Positions 51,601-62,616 of a DNA stretch of 64,000 bases are shown here, one piece after another. The notes beneath the pieces were generated by a model. It was given only the letters and a program-made list of their open reading frames with translations, was not told the origin of the DNA and ran no database searches. Where the stretch lies: assembly GCF_011075055.1 (NCBI RefSeq), contig NC_058151.1:1054001-1118000 (forward strand), given 5' to 3'. The translations under genes and the position numbers were made by a program. Numbering within the stretch: position 1 is the stretch's first letter; each line of letters opens with the position of its first letter. Origin of the DNA: Mangifera indica (lineage: Eukaryota > Streptophyta > Magnoliopsida > Sapindales > Anacardiaceae).

Positions 51601-51750
51601 ATTGTGTTAATCATCACATCTCTCTGCTGCTTAAATTCTATGTGTTTTTAAAGAAAATGGTTCAATTATTGGAGTTATTTCAATTCCATGCAATTTTTTA
51701 ATATAAATTTGTAAATATGGTGACTTGACTGATTTATTTTATGAGTAAAG
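48700..51750. other. Intergenic, no supported gene
   Basis: Contains an old GGGTCGGGTTC...GAATCCAACC element (about 48890-49130), AT-rich DNA and a short repeat piece near 51060-51170 (AGCCCGACC...GATCGGGCT). ORFs at 50342-50605 and 51243-51701 have no recognisable domain or splice structure. Confidence 0.5.
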
Positions 51751-51761
51751 TGGATTGTGTC

Positions 51762-52168
51762 TAGGGTGGATTCCCCATTCAAGAGCTAGTATCAAGCTTA
51801 GGTCGAGGTCAAATTGAATATAAAATAACTAATTCAAAATCGAGTTCAATTTGCACGATTGATCATGAGTTTATCCAAAAAACTATTAGAGAAAAAAAGT
51901 GGTCATTAAAAAAAAAGAAAAAGAATTATTAAAAAAGAAAAATCATTAAAAAAATGAAAAGTTATCAAAAAAGATGAAAAATCATAAGAGAAAATGAGAA
52001 GTCATTAGAAAAAATTGAAAGTCGTAATAAAAGATAAATTTATCAATAACTTTAGGATAACTCAAGTGAGGGAGCTAGCTTTAGTGGATCTCAAGCCGAT
52101 GATTCCCCTACTTGAGTTGGACTCATTCGAGTCAAACATAACACCTACTAGTATTGAGTCCACCCTTA
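51762..52168. mobile_element. hAT-like MITE with 8-bp target duplication ATTGTGTC
   Basis: The 407-bp element begins TAGGGTGGATTCC and ends GAGTCCACCCTTA, flanked by ATTGTGTC at 51754-51761 and 52169-52176. Its ends match the element at 37285-37611. The core has expanded by a degenerate AAAAATCATTA-type repeat (51890-52030), which makes it longer than its relatives. Confidence 0.88.
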
Positions 52169-52339
52169 ATTGTGTCAACTTAGAAATATGTGTAGAACAT
52201 GGTTTTGTAAACATGTATTTATTTGGATAGTTGAACCCTTTGTTCACCACAAAATTTCCTTCCAAAAAATTGAGGACACAAAGGGACCCAATAACACAAA
52301 TATTTACTCTTTTTACCATTAATAAAACTAATAAATACA

Positions 52340-52497
52340 TATTTTTTGTATATAATTTGGGTATATAGATGATGTGTTATTATATGAGTAGATAATTTTG
52401 AATTAAAGATAAAATAACACTCAATCACATAATGACAAATCATTTATATACACAGATTATGTACAAAAAAATATATACATATAGTATTGCTCTTTTA
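52340..52497. mobile_element. Short MITE, GAGCAATACTATGTGTAT family
   Basis: The right end ATATAGTATTGCTC is the inverse of the start of the element at 23665. Inner parts AACACTCAATCACATAATGACA also match it. There is no ORF. Confidence 0.6.
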
Positions 52498-52499
52498 CC

Positions 52500-54535
52500 A
52501 TGATTAGCTCAAAAGATTTTATTTATAATTTTAATTATTTCATGTATGTGGCCCTAATATGGGGATTAATAAATCTTAAGATGATGCCATGCCTTTAATG
52601 GAAATAGTTTAACCTAATATTCCTGGTTTTAATGGTAGCTTTGTTCTCTTTGTGGCCTCAAGAATTTGATTCTTCAATTGTATTAGACATCACCCAAATT
52701 GATTCTTCCTCTTTATTTATTTATTTTGGGTTGGGCCAAAAATGGCCAATTTTCACCAAATAAAATTGTATGTATAAACATTTTTTTTAATCGATTTATC
52801 CATATAAATGGATATGGTGGTACATGTATGAGTAGATATATATATATATATATATATTATTATTATTATTTTCATTTTAAAATACCCTAATTACAAATTA
52901 TCACTTTTATTTTATATAGATAAATTAGAAAAAATATTGATACATATAGTATTACTCTAATGAAATTATAGATATTTATCTCTTTGTTTATGTTTGATCG
53001 AGCCTTGAGATGATGCTATTCTCATTGCTTATAATAATTTCAATTTGATAATCACGACAACACATTAATTTTTGTGTAGTTAGACTTCATCTTAGTTAAA
53101 TATACGAGTCATATAAAAAAAAACGACTACTCATATAATCAATGATTAGAGATATCATTTACTCACAAATAGACTTTAAATACGGACAGATGATCTCCTA
53201 TCTAGAAACAATAAGAAAAAAAACTTTTAATAGTCTTAAATATTTTTACGATCTCTTTAACATGTTACCACAATCTCTTAATATCATATTATCACTTTCC
53301 ATTGCAATTCCCTTATCATTATAAAGTACAAAATTATCTTATATTTTGGTCGAATAACATAGTTAACCAAAGTTATTTATATGTTTAGATTCTATATATT
53401 ATTAAAACCTATCTTTATGTATATACATTATCATTGTTTCCTCTCGGTCTTATAAATTCATATGGTAAAGAGGCAAAGGGATGGCAAATTTTCAATAATT
53501 AATCTAGCAAATTTACATAAGAGAAATCTAATAACATAACAATACATATTATTGATAAGATTATGAGATAAGATTATGAGATGATGGATATTTTTTATGC
53601 TTATAATATATGGTGTTTGGGGGATGAGATAAGATTATGAGAAGCGTATTATTGAAAATGCAATGTCGTTTTCAATTGGATGAAATTAGGTGTATGGTTA
53701 ACATATGCCAATTTAGAGAAATATTATTCCTATTTATTCAATGTTCAAACTCTGAAGTCAAGAACAAGAGCTTATTAAAGACAAATCTATGGTGGTTTCA
53801 AGCTTATCCTAGCCAATGGATTCTATATGGGACTAAAGTTTATCCATTCAACTATATATAGCTACTTAAAATTCAAAAATAATGATTTTTTTTTCAAAAG
53901 AAGAATCCGCCAGAGTTGAACTATTTTTTCAGAAGTGAATCAATCATACTAAACAAATATAACCTCAAATCCAATGATTAACACAATAATCACTGACTCA
54001 AGTCAATCAAAAGTATAATTTTGATATATTGTTAGAGAGACTTAAACTTAAACTCTTCACTTTGTAGTCACACTTTTTATCATTGAAACTATCTCTTAGG
54101 AGCGAAAATAAAAATTAAAGATGCCAGAAGAACTTAACTAGAACATAATATAAATCTTTTAAATAGTTGAAATATATTAGGTTTATAAGTGTGGAAATCA
54201 AATCTCATATTACACAAAACCTGTCATCTGAGCCTACTAGACATAACCCACACTTATATGGGTTTTCAATCATCTGGGAATATTTATTTATTCAATAATA
54301 TTACACACACAACTTTATGTATAAACAATGATGTGTCATTATATGATTGAGTATTATTTTGTATTTAACTTTTAATTATTCAATCATATAATAACACGTT
54401 ATTATTTGCACAGATAACGTTACTCTTATTTATTATATCCATGAAAGCCTGCATGGAAGTTCACAAATTATATAGACTTTAATATTTAATATAAAGGGCT
54501 ATGTCTGGTGTTTTGCATGTTCAATAATGAACCTT
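52500..54535. other. Intergenic, AT-rich
   Basis: Simple (TA)n/(TTA)n tract at 52838-52870 and MITE debris at about 54290-54420. A short direct repeat GATGAGATAAGATTATGAGA lies around 53570-53642. No gene is supported. Confidence 0.45.
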
Positions 54536-54540
54536 GTCAC

Positions 54541-54800
54541 ATGGTTTTCAGGAACCTGATGCCAAAATGATGAACTGTCGAAAAGCCAAACTCCTTAGTA
54601 GTTACAGAAAAGCAGACAATGAAGAGATTGCAATCAGAAAGTTGCTTGTCAGCCTGTAAAATCCATCAAAACTGGAGCTTATCTACAATAGTAAGAGAGA
54701 ACAAACAACGAAAAGAAGGAAAATAATGAAAAGAAATGGGTAATTCACCCTTCCGCAAGCGCAGAAGTATCCCAGCAAAGCACTGCAGAAAATGCAGGAT
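54541..54800. repeat. Orphan copy of the SWEET3 upstream flank
   Basis: ATGATGAACTGT, AGCCAAACTCCTT, AGCTTATCTACAATA and CACCCTTCCGCAA-like phrases match, in order, 34315-34940 upstream of copy A, and partly 45250-45330 upstream of copy B. No SWEET coding exon follows. It is a leftover of a further duplication. Confidence 0.6.
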
Positions 54801-56140
54801 TGATTAGAAATTTCTACTTTTATTCATAAAATATGAGCATCTTCCCGAGTTGGCTAATACTCTTTTCATGGCTAAAATCATTGATAAACGGCAGCATGCA
54901 CTGTACTTGTTAAAAAGGCCAGAATTAGAGTTAAAAATATTGGTTTAAATAAAAACACTCTCTTTACTAAAATTTCAAATGATTATTAATTGAGCAATGA
55001 GAAGTGTGTTCAATTTTGATTATTATTTTATTGTTGATTTAAAATAATTCATTTAAATGATGACGTATAATCTATGTATTAAATTAAATACTCAAAATTG
55101 AGTATACATAATTTTATAGTTTTTAATTTTTTATTGTTTTAAATCAAGATCATATTAACTGGTTGAACTAGAATTCGATGATCAATCTGGTTCGAATTAA
55201 GTATAAATGTCTTTAAACCAGAATTATTTATACTTAAATTTGCCCAATTAATAAATATATTAAATATATAATTTTATTCATATTACTTATTAGATCAATC
55301 CAAATCTAGACTGGTCGGAATATATTGGTATTTATACGAAAAAGAATTTCAGTTTGATGTAGAAGATTCATTTTATTTTCAGGAACATAAAATGATAAGA
55401 TTTATGTCCTCTTGATCAAAACTAAAGATCAAGATCCCCCACTAAACACCAATTGCTAGAATAGCATCTTATTTTTGCAACAAGAATGTTAGGTGAAAGA
55501 ATAAAACATGTTCTTTTAACAGGAGAAGAGGTATTTTAATAGTAAAACAAAGGTCTAAGGCTCCAAGGTGACCCTTTTGGTAATTGAAATGAGAATACAT
55601 CCAAATCTTGGAACAACAATTAATTGTTCAATTATTAATCTATCTTTTCCAGGAATTTTCTTGGCTGTTTCGCTCTTGCAAAGGTACAACAGCCACAGGG
55701 GCCACCTTATAAACCAACTGGGTTCGGCCAGCTTACAAATTCCATGAAAGCTACATAATACTCAAGGACGTTTTGAGTGTAACTATATATATATACACAA
55801 GAAATAATTAGTAAACCTTTACTTGAATCGGACTGATCTAATCGAATCTGAACTAATCACATGGTAACTTATTTTCGAGTTACGACAAGACATATGTAAA
55901 ATAACAAAAATACCCTGTTTGTTTTCCAATTTTGGTTGGTTGTATGAATGTGATGCTCTCTATTGTTATATCAAACAGGAGTTGAGTTGTCAACTACAAG
56001 TCTTTGAAGCCTACAAGTCAACAAGCAAACTTATTTTTTTCCTTTGTGGATGCTTGATTGATTGGCTTGGATTAGCGTTCCTATCAACAACATATTCTCC
56101 TTTTCTGGGGCTACAATTTCTCTCAAATACCTTTCTCAGT
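54800..56140. other. Upstream region of the R3-MYB gene
   Basis: AT-rich, with a TATATATATACA tract near 55780 that could serve as a TATA element. The ORF 55919-56197 overlaps the leader and first exon in another frame and has no family match. Confidence 0.4.
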
Positions 56141-56144
56141 TTCC

Positions 56145-57673
56145 ATGGAAATTGCGAGCAGGCGGCGTGGGAAGCAGGCCAAAACAGTAATCTTTGAGTC
56201 TGAAGGTAAAAAAAGAATGAGATTTGTTGTAGAATATGGGATATATAGATCAGCTTCTTGGGTTTGTTATCTTATAATAATAGCTTTAAATTTTGTTTGT
56301 TTGGCAGAGGTTAGTAGTATTGAATGGGAATTCATTAACATGACTGAACAAGAAGAAGATCTCATCTACAGAATGCATAGACTCGTTGGAGATAGGTGGC
56401 TAGTTAATCATTAGACTCCATTCTTCTTCATTTTTGTGCTGTGTTTGTGATCCTTTTGTCTTATTTTATCAGATATATATAGAAAATTAGATTAATCAGT
56501 AAACTAAACATGGAGAAGAGCCACATATTTTCTGGGTCTTGAATATCGTTTTTATGTAAATAAGCACCAGTCAGGCTTGGTTTTAGTTGTGTGGTGTCTG
56601 TTACTGGCCACATATTTCATTCAATTACAATAATAAAAGTGTGGCGGGTGGCCACCGGAACTGTAGACCGTACAGTGTCCACATGCGGTGGTAGTAGACC
56701 TCTAAAGCGAATGGCTGCTTGTGATTTGCTTTGAAATGAAGTCATTGATGTTTCCTATCTAAAAAACTGTAGCTCATTTTGGTTATTAATTCAACTGAAG
56801 TCTTGATTTTCCTGATTGTCTTTGAAATTACTGTTCTGCTAGCTTCATACGACTGTGGTCTGTACTTTGAACAATAACATTTTATCAGTTTTCATGGTAG
56901 TTATCTGGGTTAAGACTCAAGTGTGAATTGGAATTAATACGGTAACAGATTAATTCCCCATCCAGTAACATTATACCAATCATAGAGTTTTGGACCCCAC
57001 CGGAAATTATTGAGATTAGAGAATCCAAAACTATATAAACATGATTAGATTGGAGTTTAGTTGATTTCAAATATGAGATAGTTCAAACTTAATTTGAATA
57101 AATAACGGTCAGTATGAGTTTAACTGAATTGGCGAGAGATGTTGCCAAAGAGGATAGTATTATTAATATGATAAATAGTATTACTAACAGAATTAATAAT
57201 ATCATCAATAGGGAAAAAAAACCAAACTTGATCGAGTTGTTGAATTACAACTCGAGCTTGAATTATATGATGTAAACCTCATATTAAAAGTCATCTCAGT
57301 TCAATGTAAAATTCAAGTTTCATTCTATGAATTTAAGCTTGTCAGATCAGTTACTTTATGTCCTGATTACTAATCCATAACTAAACAAAAACAACTTTCA
57401 TTTCCTTCGTATTTATCCTGAAGACATTCATGAAGAACCTGGTGCAATTTTCTTCTTTTGGTGCTTGAGCAGATCGCATTGGCATTAGATTTTATTTAAA
57501 TGATGCTAAAAAATGAAGTAAAAAATTAACAGTATGAATTATTTTTCAGGTGGGATTTGATAGCAGGGCGAATACCAGGACGGAAAGCGGAAGAGATAGA
57601 GAGGTTTTGGATAATGAAAAACTGTGAAGGGTTTGCCGAAAGAAGAAGCCAGAGTAAGAAAAGGAATTCATAA
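56145..57673 (+). CDS. R3-MYB repressor of the CPC/TRY/ETC1 family
   Basis: Exons 56145-56205, 56308-56395 and 57550-57673 give 90 aa, all GT-AG and in phase. A basic N-terminus (SRRRGKQAK) precedes EVSSIEWEFINMTEQEEDL, then a single MYB R3 repeat with RLVGDRWDLIAGRIPGR and EEIERFWIMKN. The bHLH-binding signature DLxxRxxxLxxxxxxLxxxR is complete (DLIYRMHRLVGDRWDLIAGR). These small nuclear proteins lack an activation domain and compete with R2R3-MYBs for bHLH partners, repressing trichome fate and promoting root hairs; they can move between cells. The N-terminal half is like TRY, AEEIERFW is like ETC1, and EGFAERR is TRY-like, but the tail is short (90 versus 106 aa in TRY). I therefore give no single symbol. 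Confidence 0.94.
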
Positions 57674-57971
57674 ATCTTTAGTGGCTTCAAAATATTTTCT
57701 TCATTATTTTTTCAACTTTTTTTTATTTTAATTTTTATTTAGTATATTTTCATGAGCAAAACACCAGCTTCCAATGATCAAATGGAATCCTGTTCGATTT
57801 ATAATTCAAATTTATTATATGTTCATGTAAGTATACATTTTGGAATCTTCATAGTGTATCAGAAATGTTCTTTTTCTGGCAGTCACTCATTTTGTGGAAT
57901 CTTTTGTAGCTCAAACAATATAATTCAAGTTTTCCTCTGTGTATTTCCCCTGTCCTGCTTAAAAATGGGAG

Positions 57972-58285
57972 AAGGGTTGGATTCGAACCAAATCATTTTT
58001 GCTCAAATTTGTATTTGACTTGATTTGATTTAAATTCAAGCTAAAGTTTTAATTTGAAAGCTCCACTCACATTTAACTCGAATCTCTCACTTGTAATATT
58101 ATTTATTCTACTGATGATATTTTTTATTATGTTAGTGATGTTATTCATCTCATTGATGATTTTTGACAACATCTTTAATAAATTTGAATGAGCTTAAGTT
58201 TGAACTTGAACGGATAATTTAAGATTCAAATTGAGTTAGAGCTAACCCATGTTTAAGCTAATTCAAGTTCTAGCCACTATAATCT
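57972..58285. mobile_element. Degenerate member of the hAT-like MITE family
   Basis: Starts AGGGTTGGATTCGAACC and ends near AAGTTCTAGCC, with TTGAATGAGCTTAAGTTTGAAC inside. The ends resemble 37285-37611, but no target duplication could be confirmed. Confidence 0.5.
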
Positions 58286-58357
58286 ATGCTCAATCCAAGA
58301 CTTTCCTAGTTGGACTGGTGAATTATTTAAATAAACTTAAAATAATATTTAAAACAA

Positions 58358-58657
58358 TTTCCCTCCTAAATCCTAGAGTTTTGATCTTCCACTCCAACCA
58401 TTATATTCGGTGATAGAAACCATCAAATAAGAGAGGAAGAGACGGCGACCATCTCCCAGTAGAGGAGATTCGTTGTCAATAAAGATAAAGACATAAAGAC
58501 ATCTCTTCATCGACGAAAATGAAAAGATGTCATCGTTAACGCGAATCTCCTCTATCGAGAGATGGTCGCCACCTCTTCTCTTTTGTTTGACGATTTCCAT
58601 CATTGGATATGGTGGTCAAAGATGGAATATTGAAACCCTAGGGATTTAGAAGGGAAA
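58358..58657. repeat. Long near-perfect inverted repeat (hairpin)
   Basis: Two arms of about 125-140 bp pair from TTTCCCTCCTAAATCC at the left edge to GGGATTTAGAAGGGAAA at the right. The inner parts GCGACCATCTC...GAGGAGATTCG and CGAATCTCCTC...GAGATGGTCGC match closely, and the loop itself pairs through GACATCTCTTC/GAAAAGATGTC. The whole block could fold as one stem. It is either a fold-back MITE or a source of long dsRNA. No coding sequence is present. Confidence 0.88.
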
Positions 58658-58659
58658 AG

Positions 58660-60130
58660 TCATTTTTTAAAATTATAAAAGTTTTAGGTTATGGTAAAAT
58701 CATTATTTTTCGAAAGTTGGGAGAAAAAATGAGATAAAGTTATAATTTTTTAACCTTTTTGATGAAATAACAATATTACTGTTGGTTTAACAGAAAATTC
58801 TAATAGAATTTGAGTAACGGGTGAAAGTTTGGATTTTTGAAAATTAGCGATAGAAATTTAGGTTTTCACTGAACCTTTCTTTTGGCCTTTTAGCTAATGA
58901 TGTTTTTCTCTAATTTGTGTTTTTCATGTCGGCAATGCAGCTGAATGTTCTTCGCCGGGGGAATTCTAGATACAGTATTACTCATTTTATCATCGAAGAA
59001 GAAAAAAAATCACTAGTAATGCATACTTCGGTTTGAGTGGAGCTAAACAACAACTTGAACTCAAACAATTTCGACAGAATCCGCCCTTAAAAAGAAAGAA
59101 AACCCATGACTGCAAGTGAGACTGCAGTTAGGTCCACATAATCGGCTCTTCCGCCACCATCACCAACAATCAGAAAAATGTTGTCGACGGCGCAGCAGAA
59201 GCTGATTAAAGTGGGTGGTAGATAAAGAGGGGAGTCCATGGCACCATAGTAGCAAACTGCACAGTGGCTTCCATTATGTATGAAATTGCCTTCTCATGTA
59301 ATACAAGAACTACTAGCTGCTACATGAAAGGGGAAATCTTTCTGAAGGAAAGAATTCATGTATTTTGATTCTTGCCTCAGTTGCTCCCTTTCTTAAATAC
59401 CTTATTATCAATTAGTGTGTAGAATCAATTACGCAGACACACCCTAACAGTAAAGAGAATGAACATGGGCAATTTATCTGATTTATCTAAAGCATGTTCT
59501 GTTCAATAGAATTAATATTATTTCAATATCTCTTCATATACAAAGGGGATAAAAAACTTACCTTCAAGAGTAACCAACTAACCGAACACTGAGATCTCAT
59601 ACACATCACACCTTTTAATCAAAGTGGTAAAGATTCCAGCAATTCCCATTAATCATCTAACAATAAAAAGTTTTGACCTCCGAATTTCCATCAGTCATCT
59701 ATCTTTTCAATAATTTTACAATACTCCAACACACTCCATGTGAATGCTTCAATTTCTCTTCTTTTCCCAGTTTCTGGATATCAAAACAGATTACATGTAT
59801 CCATATTCATTTCATCCTTTTTCTGAGTAGTTATTTCAGCAGTCTGAAATTACATCTTCAATCATAAAAAATGATGGATTCAATATTCAATTACTGCATC
59901 AACCACTATCAGATTATATAAAGGAGGAAAATACATCAAGTATAAGTATGGTAATTTAAAACGTTGTTTTTTAAACATATGTTGCATGGTATATGAGAAT
60001 TCTGTGTTCTTGTATTTTAATTAGATATGGTACAGATCCATTGGTCGTATCTGCCACCTACTGGTATTAGAACAGCAAATTTAAAGGGGGAAATCGAATT
60101 ATGGGAATGCATAATGTTGTTGATTCATTG
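58660..60130. other. Spacer before the SIG5 3' end
   Basis: No gene recognised. The SIG5 3' UTR probably occupies the right end. Short ORFs here have no domain. Confidence 0.4.
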
Positions 60131-60132
60131 TT

Positions 60133-62616
60133 TCATACCACATACTGGCGAAGATAATCAACTCGAGTTGGATGCTTGAGCTTCATGAGAGCCTTAACCT
60201 CATGCTTGCGTACCATTTCTCTTGAAATACCTAAGTTCCCTGCAATTTCTCCCAATGTTCTATCGCCTTTTCCATCTAATCCATATCTCTGTCTAATCAC
60301 CAAGCTCTCCTTAGGCTTTAGAGAATCAAGCTGGAAAAGGGGATCCATAGAAAGGATGTAAGTTGTCCATGTACAATAGCTGATGGTTTATCACACATTA
60401 TAATTACTAATTGAACGAACTAGAGAGTGTGTGAAATTAATAAAACAAATAATCACCCTCAAACCAATATAAATAGTAAAAGAATGATCGTGTGATTTAT
60501 CTCAATTCATCCAAAACAGAGATAAATTCAACAAAGTCAAATATTATTTTCATATCTCTTTACCTTTCGCTTTAAAATATATATATGTTCTATTGAATTA
60601 TAATATCACTCTTAAAGGAGATTAATGTATTTATAACTGTATCAAGATTCTTAAACTTAATAAATCCTAAGACAGCTCTTCATAGACCATATGCGTTGCG
60701 CTTTATACGCGAAATGATGCCAAATCCAACACCAGTCAATCAAACTATATTTTTTATACATTACTTCTAGTACAAGAAAAAGAAGCAGGCTGAAAAGCGA
60801 GCACTCTGTTGTTGAAGACCTTAAAAATAAATAAGAGCCTAGCCAATTGCATTGTTGTGCATAACAATTGAGGCTTAATATAATCTTACTGTTCATTCTG
60901 TTCTATCATAGATGGCTTCTAAAGTTTGTTCTTTAATTGTTTAGGAATCCTAATATATTCTGATTGGCAATCAATAAATCAAGGAAGAAATTAAAGGCCA
61001 GCTAAGTAAGATAAATGGTTACCACATCATCTAGTGCAAGCCTGAGAAGAGCTGGTTGCCTCGGCTTTTCAGTTTCAACCCCATCAACATCAGTAATCCC
61101 ATTAATGAACTCTTCTTGGGTGACTGCATGCCTTGAATGGAGAGAAAGAACAGGCTTTGAGGCCTTCATCACTTCACGGTACCTCTCAGGCGAGATACCA
61201 ACCTTTTTAATTATCTCTTCCTCTGTTGGTGATCTCTGAAGCTCAAACAACAATTCAAGTTTTGCTCTCTGGATTTCTGCCCTTACCTGCATCAACCATC
61301 ATCAATATTTCTCATTTTTTGGTAAATGGAAACAAGAAAAACCAAGATTTAGTAAAAAGCATGCTTACTGATTCAAGGCCAAATGGAACACGTGTGAAGC
61401 TTGAAACTGTCATCGAACGTATAATTGCATGCCTGATCCAAAACAGGCCATAAGTAGATAGCTGGAATCTCCTTTTTGGTTCAAAACGATCAATTGCTGT
61501 GATAAGTCCCTTCACTCCAGCCTGACAGAGATCTTGAAATCTGGGGCCATTTGCAAAGTCTTGAAAATATTTTTTCATTACAAATAAAACAAGGCGGAGA
61601 TTGTGCTGCAACAAATTAGCATTATTTGCCAATGCTTCTTGTTTACAGTGCCGAAGAGTAATTGCCTATTCACCAAAAGACTGGAAAAAAATTTACTCAC
61701 TTTAATGAGCTTGTTTCGTGCAGCTCGACCAACCTGCAAGCATCTCCTCACTTGAACCACAGTCATACTTGTTGCCTCAGCTAATTCAGCCTCGGTTGGT
61801 TCTTTCCCTATGTCCTTCTGCAAATGCTCCTTTACTTGAACGAGTGCCTGAAATATAACAAAATAAGCTTATCAGCAGAAGAGCATACAGAAACAGAAAC
61901 AGATTGCCTTTTGAAAAGAGAAGGCTCACCTTCATAGGCTGCATCAGCTTGAACAACCAAGTATGCTCTGTAGAGGAAAGAACTGGAGGTATCTTCATTT
62001 TTTTCCAATCCAAGCTAACGAAATCAGTTGATGATGAATAATCCCTTAAAAGTATCTCAATCTTCTCATTTTCAGCCTCGACATCCTTTTTTCTTCGTCT
62101 TTTTTCCATCACTTCATCCATCTTCTTCTTCCTCAGTTCAATCCTTTTATCAAGATTCAATCTCTTAGGACTCTTAGCCAAGTTCCTAACTACTGGTTTA
62201 TGAGTATCAGCTTCACTAGCGCTCCCTTTTCTCCTCCGCCTTCCTCTCCTCATTACACCATTATCTTCAACATCTGAAGTACTAATTGCTGGACTAAGCT
62301 TGTAGATGTTTTCAAGTTTGGCAGCAGCTTCATGGTAATCCACTTCTGATGTGCATGGAGAGGCCTCATCAGTGAAGATCGCTTTCACCCTCTTCAAAGA
62401 TTTGCTACCTTTTCCTAGTGTCTTTCGTTGCTGCTTAGGCGCTTCTATCGGCAATGGAATTTGCTCATGTGGCACTACTAAAGCCGTATTATCTGTTTTA
62501 TCCCCTTTGAATGCCACAATCAATGGTTTCTTTAATGTTGAATGGTGAGTTTGAAACTTGGTACTCAATCCAACTGGAGTTCTAGCAGCTGAACTAGAGA
62601 CAGTCACAACTCCCAT
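60133..62616 (-). CDS. SIG5: Plastid RNA polymerase sigma factor SIG5
   Basis: Exons 61930-62616, 61701-61847, 61369-61605, 61023-61286 and 60133-60330, all phase 0 with GT-AG, give 510 aa (Arabidopsis SIG5 about 517). The first exon encodes the transit peptide ([17 protein letters not shown]) and a long basic Lys/Arg-rich N-terminal domain ending [21 protein letters not shown]. Sigma region 2 follows: [48 protein letters not shown]. Region 3 is at [16 protein letters not shown], and the region 4 helix-turn-helix is [23 protein letters not shown]5 directs the bacterial-type plastid polymerase (PEP) to promoters such as the blue-light-responsive psbD promoter and responds to light and stress. 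All regions are intact. Confidence 0.97.

Noticed and set aside
55919..56197. 92-codon ORF overlapping R3-MYB exon 1
   Set aside because: Wrong frame relative to the well-supported R3-MYB exons; hydrophobic chance ORF in the leader.
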